Notes: a model not told the origin generated them from the sequence alone. Positions 26,147 to 35,936 are shown, counted from the stretch's first letter. The stretch: DNA of 64,000 nt from Pseudoalteromonas luteoviolacea NCIMB 1944 (GCF_001625565.1 NZ_AUXS01000075.1:186001-250000), one strand, 5' to 3'. Made by a program: numbers and translations.

Positions 26147-28954
26147 ATGTTAAACAATCAAGTAACCAAGGCTGTGCGTTTAGCGCTAGCTTTAGGTGCT
26201 GTATCAGCATCAGCTGTTGTATCTGCTAATGAAGCAGGTGAACAAGAAGTAGAGCGTATTGAGATTACAGGTTCAGCGATCAAGCGTACTGACCTTGAAG
26301 GCGCGCTACCAGTTGACGTTATCGATGCAGCAGATATTGCTAAGTCTGGTGTAACCAGCGTTCCTGACCTTATTGCGAACATCCCATCGATGCAGGGCTT
26401 CACTGCAGCGGGTGAGTCAGTTGGTGGTGGCGGCGGCGGTGTTCAAACTGCTTCATTACGTGATTTAGGTGCTGAATATACGCTAGTACTAGTTAACGGT
26501 CGTCGTATGGCGTCTTCAGATTCTGGTTCTAGTATCGACATCAACTCAATTCCTCTATCTGCAATCAAGCGTGTTGAGATCCTAAAAGACGGTGCATCTG
26601 CACTTTATGGTTCTGATGCGATTGCGGGTGTTGTAAACTTTATTCTTAAAGACGACGTGCAAGAGACTACAGTCAGTGCGCGTTATGACAAGCCAAAAGA
26701 TACTTCAAGCTCTAACTTTGCAATCACAACAGGTTTTGGTGACCTAGGTAGTGATGGCTTCAACGTAATGGTGAGCTTCAGCCGTGATGAGCAAGACAAC
26801 CTAAGATCGGTTGATCGTGACTTTGCAAAAACAGGTTTCGTACAGTTTGAACATGCTGGCCAAGATCTGGTAGCAATTGCTGGTTCTTCGAATGCGATCC
26901 CAGGTAACGCTTATGTCACATACAATACACGTGATGAAAATGGCGATTTCATTCTTGATGACGAAGGTGACAACAAGACTGCAACTTACTCGCTTAACCC
27001 GTACAAAGAAGCAAATGGCTCATGTCACACAACGAGCGCACCTTCAGGTAATGCGTGTCAGTTTGACTACACAAGTACACTAGAAATTCAGCCAGAGAGT
27101 GAGCGTAACAACTTATTCCTTCAAGGTACATTCTCAGTAAATGATGATACGGAAGCATACGTAACTGCATCTGCATCACAGTTTGATATGACAGCGCGTA
27201 TTGCACCTTACCCAACAGGTACTTTCTCACTAGATGCTGACTCACAACTTGTTCAAGACAACGTAATTAAGTACTTGCCTGAGAATGTTAAAGCGGATAT
27301 GACAAAAGTTGCAGCTCGTTGGCGTGTACTTCCAGGTGGCAACCGTACTGACGAATACAGCACTATGACTACGCATTTTGTTGCTGGTTTACGTGGTGAT
27401 TTTGGTGAGTGGAACTATGATGTTGCTGTAACTAAGTCAGATGCTGAACGTGAGCAAAACCGTATTACTGGTTACCCTCTAGAAGAAGAGTTTATGGCTC
27501 TTGTAACTTCAGGCCAAATCGACATCTTTGCTGACCCATCTTCACTAACTGATGAGCAAAACACAGCAGTTAGAAACACTATGTTCAGCGGTCTTTGGGA
27601 AACTACAGACACAGGCCTATTTGCTATCGAAGGTAAAACTTCAGGCCCAATCGCAGAATTAGATGCTGGTACTGTTTATATGGCTGTTGGTTTTGATTAC
27701 CGTCAGTCTAGCTACTCACTAACAAACGGTGAAGGCCAAAATGCTGAAGTCGTACTATTCGAATCAGCTGGTACTGAATTTGATTTAGAGCGTGACAGTT
27801 ACGGTGCATTTGCTGAAGTAGTTGTTCCTGTTCTTGAAGACCTAGAAGTTACAGGTTCACTTCGTTATGACGAAATTGGTGAAATCACAGATTCTAAGCG
27901 TACTGGTAACCAAACAGTTAATGACAGTGCTGACGACACAACTTACAAGTTAAGTGTTTCATACCGTCCAAATGACCAGTGGTTGCTACGTGCTTCATAC
28001 GGTACTGGTTTTAAAGCGGCAACGATGCGTGAAATCGCAGCTCCTCGTCTTGAGTTTGGTGTAACGGCTTCTCCTTACGACTGTCCAGCAGGCCTAAGAC
28101 AAGAGATCGCTAGACACTGTTATTCAGACAAGCTTCAGTATGACGTGTTCCGTGAAGGTAACCCTCAACTTCAACCTGAAACTTCGAAGCAGTATACGAT
28201 GGGCTTCGTATGGTCAGGTGACCAAGGTACAAGTTTTGGTGTTGACTACTGGAACGTTGAGATGGAAAACCAAGTTAGACGTCTAACGCAAAATCAAATC
28301 TTCGGCGACCCTGTAACATATGCAGAGTGGTTCACAACCAAGATTGACAAAGGTACTGGTGATACAGTTGTAGCAATCATCCAGGCAGCTGATAACGTTG
28401 GTGAGTCAAGAACATCTGGTATCGACTGGCACTTCGACTTCACTACGGAGTTCTCATTCGGCACACTTAAGTCTCAGTTAATGGGTACTTATATGCTTGA
28501 AAGTGAAAACCTACGTGTAGGTAGTGACAACATCTGGGATACAAGCCTAGGTAAAGTAGGTACAAACGAAGCGGTTACTTTCCGTAACATCATTAACTTC
28601 AACAATACGTTCACTCACGGTGACTTCACTCACAGCTTAAACATTAAGGCGCGTAGTGGTTACACAGACGCAGCTGCAGACGTAAGTTTCTACGTGGCTA
28701 AAGCTGACGACTGGAATGATGCAGTTGATGGTAGTGTGATTCAAAAGCACGTACCTGTTTACATGACTTTCGATTACCGTCTAGCTTACGCTTGGGGTGA
28801 TAATGCAAATGTAGGCTTTGGTATTAAGAACCTATTTGACAAGCAACCTCCATTCACACTGAATGCCGCTGCTGGTCACCAGGTTGGTTACGACCCACGT
28901 TATGCTGACGCATACGGCCGTAGCTTCTACATACAAGCTGATTACACTTTCTAA
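26147..28954 (+). CDS. TonB-dependent receptor 2
   Basis: A 935-residue outer-membrane receptor. Signal peptide about 1-27 (MLNNQVTKAVRLALALGAVS, cleaved near VSANEA); TonB-box region VERIEITGSAIKR; plug with a Gly-rich loop (VGGGGGGVQTASLRDLG) and ILKDGASALYGSDAIAGVVNF; long barrel with terminal Phe (YIQADYTF). It is clearly paralogous to TBDR 3 across its length, for example in IPSMQGF, EYTLVLVNGRR and FDKQPPFTLNAAAGHQVGY against FDKEPPFSLGDAEGHLVGY. Two Cys pairs in extracellular loops (CHTTSAPSGNAC; CPAGLRQEIARHC) are also found in TBDR 3. The substrate is not readable; no neighbouring enzyme gives a clue. Confidence 0.92.
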   Translation: MLNNQVTKAVRLALALGAVSASAVVSANEAGEQEVERIEITGSAIKRTDLEGALPVDVIDAADIAKSGVTSVPDLIANIPSMQGFTAAGESVGGGGGGVQTASLRDLGAEYTLVLVNGRRMASSDSGSSIDINSIPLSAIKRVEILKDGASALYGSDAIAGVVNFILKDDVQETTVSARYDKPKDTSSSNFAITTGFGDLGSDGFNVMVSFSRDEQDNLRSVDRDFAKTGFVQFEHAGQDLVAIAGSSNAIPGNAYVTYNTRDENGDFILDDEGDNKTATYSLNPYKEANGSCHTTSAPSGNACQFDYTSTLEIQPESERNNLFLQGTFSVNDDTEAYVTASASQFDMTARIAPYPTGTFSLDADSQLVQDNVIKYLPENVKADMTKVAARWRVLPGGNRTDEYSTMTTHFVAGLRGDFGEWNYDVAVTKSDAEREQNRITGYPLEEEFMALVTSGQIDIFADPSSLTDEQNTAVRNTMFSGLWETTDTGLFAIEGKTSGPIAELDAGTVYMAVGFDYRQSSYSLTNGEGQNAEVVLFESAGTEFDLERDSYGAFAEVVVPVLEDLEVTGSLRYDEIGEITDSKRTGNQTVNDSADDTTYKLSVSYRPNDQWLLRASYGTGFKAATMREIAAPRLEFGVTASPYDCPAGLRQEIARHCYSDKLQYDVFREGNPQLQPETSKQYTMGFVWSGDQGTSFGVDYWNVEMENQVRRLTQNQIFGDPVTYAEWFTTKIDKGTGDTVVAIIQAADNVGESRTSGIDWHFDFTTEFSFGTLKSQLMGTYMLESENLRVGSDNIWDTSLGKVGTNEAVTFRNIINFNNTFTHGDFTHSLNIKARSGYTDAAADVSFYVAKADDWNDAVDGSVIQKHVPVYMTFDYRLAYAWGDNANVGFGIKNLFDKQPPFTLNAAAGHQVGYDPRYADAYGRSFYIQADYTF

Positions 28955-28962
28955 TTTCAGCT

Positions 28963-28993
28963 ACTTGGCTCTAAGTATCACTTAGAGCCAAGT
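28963..28993 (+). terminator. Perfect 13-bp hairpin after TBDR 2
   Basis: ACTTGGCTCTAAG (28963-28975), loop TATCA, CTTAGAGCCAAGT (28981-28993), eight bases past the stop codon. There is no T-run after it (TACTTATTT), so it may protect the mRNA 3' end or act weakly as terminator. The T-tailed terminator lies 130 bp further on. Confidence 0.6.
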
Positions 28994-29076
28994 TACTTAT
29001 TTACAAGAAAGTTCTAACAAGTTGCAGCATTTATAACTTTATTAATAAAGCGTGTTACGTGAATTTATGTAAAAAA

Positions 29077-29108
29077 GGTAGATGCCATGTAGCTTAAGTA
29101 TCTACATG
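29077..29108 (+). other. Overlapping, mutually exclusive stems in the TBDR 2-3 spacer
   Basis: GTAGAT (29078-29083) can pair with ATCTAC (29100-29105). CATGTAG (29086-29092) can pair with CTACATG (29102-29108). The two stems share CTAC, so only one can form. They sit just before a strong terminator and could belong to a small RNA or to the end of the TBDR 2 transcript. Confidence 0.35.
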
Positions 29109-29124
29109 AAATAAACTTGTCTAG

Positions 29125-29150
29125 AAAACCTACTTAGGTAGGTTTTTTTT
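29125..29150 (+). terminator. Intrinsic terminator in the TBDR 2-3 spacer
   Basis: AAAACCTAC (29125-29133), loop TTAG, GTAGGTTTT (29138-29146), continuing in T to 29150. A typical Rho-independent terminator 170 bp after TBDR 2. The following 29151-29500 is again T-rich spacer with no gene seen. Confidence 0.8.
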
Positions 29151-29505
29151 TATTTGTTTTATTGCGCATTCCGATCTTATTTGTTTACTTGTTGTTTTTT
29201 TTGTTTATATTTTGTTTTTGTGGCTTGTGCGTTAATTGAACGTTTTCCAATTCTTTTTTCACTTCAGTTGATTTAGATTTTTCGTCATCTTTCCTAACAA
29301 ATGTATCGATATTAAAAAGCTGGAAGTTTTGCAGCTCTTTGTTTTATTGTTATTTTTGTACCTTTTTTGAATTGTTTTTGTTGCGCTACCTAAGCTTGGT
29401 TTATCCATTGTTAGCCACAAGTTCGACTATTTTATGAGTTTTGTTTATGAATCTTTTAATTGCTTTTTAAGCAATAATTCATTGTATTAACTGGTTTTTA
29501 CAAGC

Positions 29506-29535
29506 TTGCATGAGTATTTACTTTGTGGTTACTAT
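29506..29535 (+). promoter_or_regulatory. Sigma-70-type promoter of TBDR 3
   Basis: TTGCAT (29506-29511), an 18-base spacer and TACTAT (29530-29535). Same spacing as at TBDR 1 and 2, with boxes differing at two and one positions. It predicts a leader of about 99 nt. Confidence 0.6.
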
Positions 29536-29611
29536 ACTTGCGTTGTTACATATGAGGTACACAAAAAAGTAACGTGTTTAACCTCGTATTGAAGGCAAAA
29601 TTAAAATAAAA

Positions 29612-29634
29612 GCTTTTCTAAAAGCCTAGGGAGA
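29612..29634 (+). promoter_or_regulatory. Hairpin next to the TBDR 3 ribosome-binding site
   Basis: GCTTTT (29612-29617) and AAAAGC (29620-29625) form a short AT-rich stem directly before CTAGGGAGA, the Shine-Dalgarno segment. It is weaker than the stems at TBDR 1 and 2 but at the same place. Confidence 0.4.
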
Positions 29635-29640
29635 AATTGA

Positions 29641-32457
29641 ATGTTAAATAGTAAGATTTCAAAAGCAGTTCGCTTAGCGATCGCTTTTGGTGCTGTTTCA
29701 GCAACTGCTTTTAACGCAGCAGCTGAAGAAAAAGAAATCGAAAAAATCGAAATTACAGGTTCAAGCATCAAGGGCACAGACCTTGCTGGTGCGTTACCAG
29801 TAAATGTCCTAAGTGCAGAAGACATCAAAGCAACAGGTGTTACATCTGTTCCTGATCTGATCACTCAAATTCCTTCAATGCAGGGTTTCACAACTCCAAC
29901 TTCTTCTGTTGGTGGTGGTGGTGCAGGTACTGCAACAGCTTCACTTCGTGGTCTGGGTTCAGAGTATACTCTAGTTCTTCTTAACGGCCGTCGTATTGCT
30001 TCTCAGTTTTCTGGTAGCTCTGTTGATATCAACAGTATCCCTCTTGCAGCAGTTGAGCGCGTTGAAGTTCTAACTGATGGTGCTTCAGCAATCTACGGTT
30101 CTGACGCTATCGCAGGTGTAATTAACTTCATCCTAAAAGATGAGGTTGATCAGTCTACTATCTCTGTAAGAACAGACCGTCCTCGCAAAGGTGGTGAAAC
30201 AACAAACGTAAGTTTCACAACTGGTTTTGGTGACTATGACTCTGACGGTTACAGCTTATTGTTTACAGTTTCTCACGACACTCAAGAAACATTGCGTTCT
30301 AAAGATCGTGACTTCTCTAAAACAGGCCTTCTAGAATTTGCACATGAAGGTCAAAGTTACTTCTCTATCAACGGTTCTCCAAATGCAATTCCTGCAAACG
30401 TAGAAGTTGAATTTGGTGAAGGCGAAGATACTTACTCATTCAACCCGTACCTATCTACCAATGGTAACTGTGCGCCAGACAATGCAAAAGACCCAAGTTC
30501 TGAGCAGTGTATGTTTGACTTCACAAGTACATTGGAAATTGTGCCAGAAAGTGAACGTACTTCATTCATGGTACACGGTAACTTTGATGTCACTGAAGAC
30601 GTAAAAGCATTTGCTACTGCGAGCTACACAGATTTCACTATGACGTCTCGTATCGCACCTAACCCAACGGGTGGTATTCCAATCGGTACAACTGGTGAAG
30701 CATATACTAAATATGTTGAGCCGCACCTGAGTGAAGACCAAAAAGCACGTGCAACAGAAGTATATGCTTCGTGGCGTGCACTACCAGGCGGTAACCGTAC
30801 TTCAACTTACGACACTACAACATTCAACTCTTCTTTTGGTTTTGAAGGTGTACTTTTCGATACTATCGACTTCAGCACTGCATTAGCTATTTCAGGCGCT
30901 GAGCGTGACGAAAGCTTCTCAGATGGTCACTTCTACGCAAACTGGGTTGGTGACATTGCAAATGGTACAATTGACGTATTTGCGCTTCCTGGTGAAATGA
31001 GTCAAGCAGGTCTTGATGCACTTGAAGCAAGTAAGTGGCGCCATGTAAACCAAACTTGGAAAACAAGCTCTATTGCTTGGGATTTACGTGCATCACAGCC
31101 GTTATTTGAATTACCAGCTGGTGAAGTATATATCGGTTACGGTGTAGACTACCGCATAAACACTTACGAAAACATTCCTTCAGCTGAAAATGCTAAAGAT
31201 GAGCGTTGGGGTGCAGGTGGCGATCCAATCTTTGACCTAGAGCGTACAACGTACGGCGCGTTCACTGAATTCCAGGTGCCAGTACTAGACGACCTAATGC
31301 TTTCTGCAGCGATTCGTTACGATATGATTGGTGGTGTAGATAACAACCACTACATTGATGAAAACGACGAAACCGAAACTGTTCAGCAAATCACTGCGAA
31401 CGATGATGAAAGCGATGTAACTTACAAAATCAGCTTACGTTACAATGCGACTGATGACTTAGTACTTCGTGGTTCAATCGGTACAGGTTTCCGTTCAGCG
31501 ACAATGCTAGAAATTGCACAGCCGCAAAACTACGGTGGTGTTACTCGTGCGCCTTACACATGTCCTGTAACTGATGCTCGTAAGAGTGGTTGTAGTACAG
31601 CGCCTATTCAGTACAACCTGTTTAACAGTGGTAACGCAAACCTAGAGCCAGAGACATCTGATCAGTGGTCACTTGGTTTCGTATACGCGCCAAGCAATGA
31701 GTTCACTTTCGAAATTGACTACTGGAAAGTTGACATTAAAAACCGTGTAGATGAGCCATCAGAGACTTATGCGTTTACTACAAACCCTGCGCTATATGAC
31801 GAGCAGTTCGTACTTGCGCCGGATCCGAACAACGCGAGTCGTCAGCGTCTATACTTCATCTCTCAGCCTCTGAACATCGGTGAGAGCATCAACGAAGGTA
31901 TCGACTGGAAAGTTTACCTAAACAATGAATTTAGTTTTGGTACTCTGAAAACTTCACTTCAAGGTACATACTTCGTGAAGCAAGAGTACACACTAGCGGG
32001 TACAGCTGATGAGTGGAGAAGTTCACTTGGTCAATACGGTGCGGACGAAGAAGTTGTATTCCGTAACGTAATCACTGCTCAAACAGTATTGACGACTGGT
32101 GACTTCAGCCATACATTACGTGCGAACTATCGTTCAGGCTGGCATGATGCAGAAACTAACGTTCAGTACGGTACAATTGAGAACCCAGATTACGTACGTA
32201 ACGACGATGGTACATTAACTGGTGCAGTTCACAGCCGTGACGTACAGTTAGAAGTTCCTTCTCACACAACGTTTAACTACAAAGTTGATTACTTCGGTTT
32301 TGAAAACACAGTAATCACAGCTGGTATTAAGAACATCTTTGACAAAGAGCCTCCGTTCTCACTAGGTGATGCAGAAGGTCACTTGGTAGGTTATGAAGGT
32401 CGTTACTATGACCAGTTCCTACGTACTTTCTACTTAAGTGTTGACTACAGCTTCTAA
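29641..32457 (+). CDS. TonB-dependent receptor 3
   Basis: A 938-residue outer-membrane receptor and the closest relative of TBDR 2. Signal peptide about 1-28 (MLNSKISKAVRLAIAFGAVS, cleaved near NAAA-EEK); IEKIEITGSSIKG TonB-box region; plug with VGGGGAGTATASLRGLG and VLTDGASAIYGSDAIAGVINFI; barrel ending in YLSVDYSF. Extracellular Cys pairs (CAPDNAKDPSSEQC; CPVTDARKSGC) match those of TBDR 2 in position but not in content. This is what diverged ligand-binding loops would look like. Its -35 box has drifted most of the three cassettes. Substrate unknown. Confidence 0.92.
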   Translation: MLNSKISKAVRLAIAFGAVSATAFNAAAEEKEIEKIEITGSSIKGTDLAGALPVNVLSAEDIKATGVTSVPDLITQIPSMQGFTTPTSSVGGGGAGTATASLRGLGSEYTLVLLNGRRIASQFSGSSVDINSIPLAAVERVEVLTDGASAIYGSDAIAGVINFILKDEVDQSTISVRTDRPRKGGETTNVSFTTGFGDYDSDGYSLLFTVSHDTQETLRSKDRDFSKTGLLEFAHEGQSYFSINGSPNAIPANVEVEFGEGEDTYSFNPYLSTNGNCAPDNAKDPSSEQCMFDFTSTLEIVPESERTSFMVHGNFDVTEDVKAFATASYTDFTMTSRIAPNPTGGIPIGTTGEAYTKYVEPHLSEDQKARATEVYASWRALPGGNRTSTYDTTTFNSSFGFEGVLFDTIDFSTALAISGAERDESFSDGHFYANWVGDIANGTIDVFALPGEMSQAGLDALEASKWRHVNQTWKTSSIAWDLRASQPLFELPAGEVYIGYGVDYRINTYENIPSAENAKDERWGAGGDPIFDLERTTYGAFTEFQVPVLDDLMLSAAIRYDMIGGVDNNHYIDENDETETVQQITANDDESDVTYKISLRYNATDDLVLRGSIGTGFRSATMLEIAQPQNYGGVTRAPYTCPVTDARKSGCSTAPIQYNLFNSGNANLEPETSDQWSLGFVYAPSNEFTFEIDYWKVDIKNRVDEPSETYAFTTNPALYDEQFVLAPDPNNASRQRLYFISQPLNIGESINEGIDWKVYLNNEFSFGTLKTSLQGTYFVKQEYTLAGTADEWRSSLGQYGADEEVVFRNVITAQTVLTTGDFSHTLRANYRSGWHDAETNVQYGTIENPDYVRNDDGTLTGAVHSRDVQLEVPSHTTFNYKVDYFGFENTVITAGIKNIFDKEPPFSLGDAEGHLVGYEGRYYDQFLRTFYLSVDYSF

Positions 32458-32472
32458 TTTTAGCTGAGTTCT

Positions 32473-32500
32473 AAAAGAGCCGTTTTATACGGCTCTTTTT
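32473..32500 (+). terminator. Intrinsic terminator of TBDR 3
   Basis: AAAAGAGCCG (32473-32482), loop TTTTATA, CGGCTCTTTT (32490-32499) and a further T. A strong Rho-independent terminator. The 32501-32919 interval after it is AT-rich and holds only the leader of the next gene (AGGATAGGG before its ATG). Confidence 0.9.
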
Positions 32501-32919
32501 AATTATGCTCCTTTATTTTATATTCCCTTTATATTTCACTCTAAACGATAGTTTTTTATAACCTTATACGGTTACCTCATCTTCAGTTACAGTGTATCTC
32601 TACGCAATAAAACACAAAGTTAAAAAGTTATACGCTTTGCCAAAATAACGAGCGATGCTAGTTGTTCATGGGTAGCTAAAATAAAAAAGTATTTACATCT
32701 ATTATAGCTATGGTAGGTGAGTTTCTTGCAGTTAATGTTGCTTATAAGAAGTGGTGGTTTTTGATTTTTCTCTAGAATTAATTGTTTAATATGTATTATT
32801 TAATATTTATTATTTTTTGTTTTATATGACTTGTTTTTTATTTTTAATAGCTTGATTTATTCTTTTGTACGTTGTAGTTTTAATTGGTAGGTATTTATAA
32901 TAAAAGGATAGGGAATAAA

Positions 32920-33162
32920 ATGATAAAAAAAATAGGATTAGTAGCGCTTTTAGTATCGACAGGCTTCGTTACCGGTTGTCAGTCAACAGATGCATCGGGA
33001 GACAGTGCAAAAAAAGATGGCTATCGTTGTGAGCAGGTACGTAGTTTAGGGTCAAGTATCCCGAAAAAACGTTGTACAACAAAAGAGCAGCGTAGGCAAG
33101 ATCGTGAGAACGCCCAAGATCATTTACGTGAAAGTCAGGTTATACTGAGCGGTGATGGCTAA
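32920..33162 (+). CDS. Small lipoprotein with RCE..GS.IPKKRC motif
   Basis: An 80-residue protein with a lipoprotein signal (MIKKIGLVALLVSTGFVTGC, Cys about residue 20). A short mature part carries YRCEQVRSLGSSIPKKRCTT, in which two Cys fifteen residues apart could form a disulfide, and a charged tail (KEQRRQDRENAQDHLRESQ). Small proteins with this Cys-pair pattern recur in Shewanella, Pseudoalteromonas and xanthomonads as hypotheticals, from memory; no function is known. The ATG at 32920 is chosen for its signal sequence and the upstream AGGATAGGG. It is monocistronic. Confidence 0.75.
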   Translation: MIKKIGLVALLVSTGFVTGCQSTDASGDSAKKDGYRCEQVRSLGSSIPKKRCTTKEQRRQDRENAQDHLRESQVILSGDG

Positions 33163-33605
33163 TAATAAACTTTAGTGTACCTTAAAGCTCTATTTTATTA
33201 CACTAATTTGAATATGGCCTATAAACTTAGGTCATTTATTTTTAAATAATACCTTACTTTTTATTTCTTCTCTAATGTTGTGGTTTTAGTCTCTTGTTTT
33301 TTAAATGAAAAATAATGTTGGGTGGTAGTAAGTTTTATAACCCTGGTCTTTCTTCCTTTATTTACAGTTTTCTGGTCTAGCCAGCTATTTTAAAGTGGAA
33401 AGTTAAGTGTCTATATATCATTGTTAATAGTTTCATGGCTTAGTGCTATATTCCCCCAAAAACCTGCACCATAAAAATAAAGGCTGAAGGTCTGGTAATA
33501 TTCTAAAACAGATTAGGAGATCCCAAAGAAACGCCCTAACAAATATAATTATCTGTGAAGTTCAGGTGGTTGGGGTTGCGAGTATTACACTATTAACAGT
33601 GCTTT
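33163..33605. other. Intergenic region between convergent genes, nothing recognised
   Basis: 443 bp of AT-rich sequence between the small lipoprotein gene and the 3' end of hrpB. No convincing terminator, RNA gene or reading frame was found. There are scattered T-runs near 33240-33310 only. Confidence 0.4.
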
Positions 33606-35936
33606 TTACTTTATATCTACAACCTTACTGGATTTTTTATACTGAATTTTATAACCTGTCCAGCTTGGTAGCTCCCACCTTTTAGGCGCATCTTTTCTGT
33701 TTCCTGAGAGGTATTCTAATAAAATCCGTTTACTTAAAAAATTATAAGCAACGGACATATTTAGCTCTGGTAGAGAGACCTTAATAGGGTGCTTCTCGAT
33801 GAAGGGATCTAATAGCCAGCTTTCTACTTTTTGGAAGTCTAAGTCATTTGATTCGATTAACTCTATGTCTTCTGGCTGCGTAATACCGAGTACACGCAAT
33901 GTATGGTCAAGATGTTCTTCTAAAGTTGGAACTGTTTTATTTATCTTTTCATGCTTGTAGTATAAAGAATGGTAAGTGAGAGTGTTTTTTATTTTGGCTG
34001 CGGAGCCTGGAAACAGCGTATCGGATTGAATGAGAAGTCGGCAAGCTGTGATCAGATCATCACCTTGAGCTAGTTCTGCTTTAGTATTCAGCGATATACC
34101 TGCATATATTAAATCACATTCTATATAGATTTGTTCATTTTCAATAAAAGCCTGAGTGATACGGTGTTCTCCTATGCTCAGTTCGGTAAGTATGTTCATT
34201 GGCAGTGGCGCGGCGAGTGTTGCCATTGTCATCGCTTGTTTACTGCCTTTACCGGCAAGGGAGAAGGTATCTAATACCAACATGGCTTGGGTATGTTCAT
34301 TGATACGTGATGTATTGGAAGGAGAAACTTCTATTTTACCATTACCATAGCCACCTCTACGATTTTGTCGCTTTACGAATATCCATTCTGGGCGTGCTTT
34401 TGCAATGGCTTGTAGAAGAGCTTGGCGGTCATAACTCGCTGCTTTGTCTAGACTTGGCAAGCAAAAAGATTCTCGTAATTGTTCGCTAAATTGTTTTGCT
34501 TCAGCCAACGCCTCTTGTTCGATATGGAGCAGTCCATCTAGTTTTCCACGAACAAGGGCAATGGCTAACTCAACATCGCAGTAGTTTGGTAGTAATGAAT
34601 TCACTTGCTCTAGCTGGTCGAGGTTATTGGGCAGTTGATAAACTCGCGCAGGCACAGAGATCAGTGCTATTAAGTCGATAACAGCTTGTTTGAGTGCACC
34701 AGAAGGCATATTCGCAATCAAAAACCCCAGCTCAGCATCTACCGGAAGCGGATAGAGAAGCTTCCCAAGCTCGGTCGCACATTGTGTGTTATCAATTGCG
34801 CCGATACCATGTAGAGTCGTGAGTGCTTGTTGTTTAGATGCCTCTGGTAAGGGGTCGATAAATGGTAAGGAATCTACGCCTTGTGCCGCGCACCCCGCGG
34901 CCAATACCAGTTCTGTCAGTGATTCGCGCTGAATTTCTGGAGGGGTTCGTTCAATAAGAGGGGCAAATTGACCGTATAGACGGATACAAATACCCGCTTG
35001 TGTTCGGCCTGCACGGCCTAAACGTTGTTTTGCGGAGTCACGCCCAATTGCGTCTAACCCCAAAACAGTTTTGCCATTTCTGAGGTGTGTGCGTCGTTCT
35101 AGGCCTGAATCTATGACACAGGTAACATTTGGTATGGTCAGAGAGGTTTCAGCCACGTTGGTAGCTAAGATAATACGCTGCGATGACTGCCTCGAAAGTG
35201 CGAGTTGTTGATTGTGTTTGGAGCAGCCACTGTAAAGTTGCACCACTACCGCATCAAAAGATTTTAATGCAGACGCACAGGCTATGATTTCCCCTTTTCC
35301 TGGAAGAAAAACTAAAATATCACCGTCAGTGTCTTCTTGTGCTTGATGGCACGCTGCAACGACACGCTCTGTTAACCTGTCTTTTGTTGGCATAGCACGT
35401 TGATCTTTTGCTATAAAGTCCTCTTCAACGGGGTACATATTTCCCTCGCTGTGTAGGATTGGTGCATTTAAATATCGGCTTAGGCTGTGTGCATTAAGCG
35501 TAGCGGAGGTGAGAATAAGCCGATGTTGCGCATGCTGCTTGAGCAATGCAAGCAGGAGATCCATGTCCCAGCGGCGCTCGTGAAATTCATCTAATACTAT
35601 TTGTGAATAGGCGTTCAGTTTGTCTTCAAAATACCATCTAAGTGCAACGCCTGGGGTTACAAATACGATATCGGTGTGTGCATCAAATACAGTTTCAAAA
35701 CGAATAGCGTAGCCTACTTTATCCCCAAGTTTTGTTTCGCATAAATTAGCGACATATTCCGCAAGTGATGTACAAGCGATACGCCTTGGCTCAACAACGA
35801 GTACTTTGCCCTGAGAGGCTGCCCAAATGGGTAGCTGTGTCGATTTACCAGAGCCTGTGGCTGCGGTAACAATGACATCTTGTTTGGAAATAGTGGTTAA
35901 AAAATCTGACTGTATAGATTCAATAGGCAGTGACAT
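33606..35936 (-). CDS. hrpB: ATP-dependent RNA helicase HrpB
   Basis: A 776-residue DEAH-type helicase, somewhat shorter than E. coli HrpB (809). Motif I is TAATGSGKSTQLPIW, motif II is DEFHERRWD (DEFH variant usual for HrpB) and motif III is SATLN. Motifs IV-VI are present (ILATNVAETSLTIPNVTCVIDSGLERR, and RLGRAGRTQAGICIRLY). A helicase-associated domain and the HrpB C-terminal domain (SWLDPFIEKHPIKVSLPELNM, LLEYLSGNRKDAPKRWELPSW-like) follow. The cellular role is poorly defined. The gene stands alone, divergent from mtfA with 104 bp between. Confidence 0.92.
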   Translation of the reverse strand: MSLPIESIQSDFLTTISKQDVIVTAATGSGKSTQLPIWAASQGKVLVVEPRRIACTSLAEYVANLCETKLGDKVGYAIRFETVFDAHTDIVFVTPGVALRWYFEDKLNAYSQIVLDEFHERRWDMDLLLALLKQHAQHRLILTSATLNAHSLSRYLNAPILHSEGNMYPVEEDFIAKDQRAMPTKDRLTERVVAACHQAQEDTDGDILVFLPGKGEIIACASALKSFDAVVVQLYSGCSKHNQQLALSRQSSQRIILATNVAETSLTIPNVTCVIDSGLERRTHLRNGKTVLGLDAIGRDSAKQRLGRAGRTQAGICIRLYGQFAPLIERTPPEIQRESLTELVLAAGCAAQGVDSLPFIDPLPEASKQQALTTLHGIGAIDNTQCATELGKLLYPLPVDAELGFLIANMPSGALKQAVIDLIALISVPARVYQLPNNLDQLEQVNSLLPNYCDVELAIALVRGKLDGLLHIEQEALAEAKQFSEQLRESFCLPSLDKAASYDRQALLQAIAKARPEWIFVKRQNRRGGYGNGKIEVSPSNTSRINEHTQAMLVLDTFSLAGKGSKQAMTMATLAAPLPMNILTELSIGEHRITQAFIENEQIYIECDLIYAGISLNTKAELAQGDDLITACRLLIQSDTLFPGSAAKIKNTLTYHSLYYKHEKINKTVPTLEEHLDHTLRVLGITQPEDIELIESNDLDFQKVESWLLDPFIEKHPIKVSLPELNMSVAYNFLSKRILLEYLSGNRKDAPKRWELPSWTGYKIQYKKSSKVVDIK

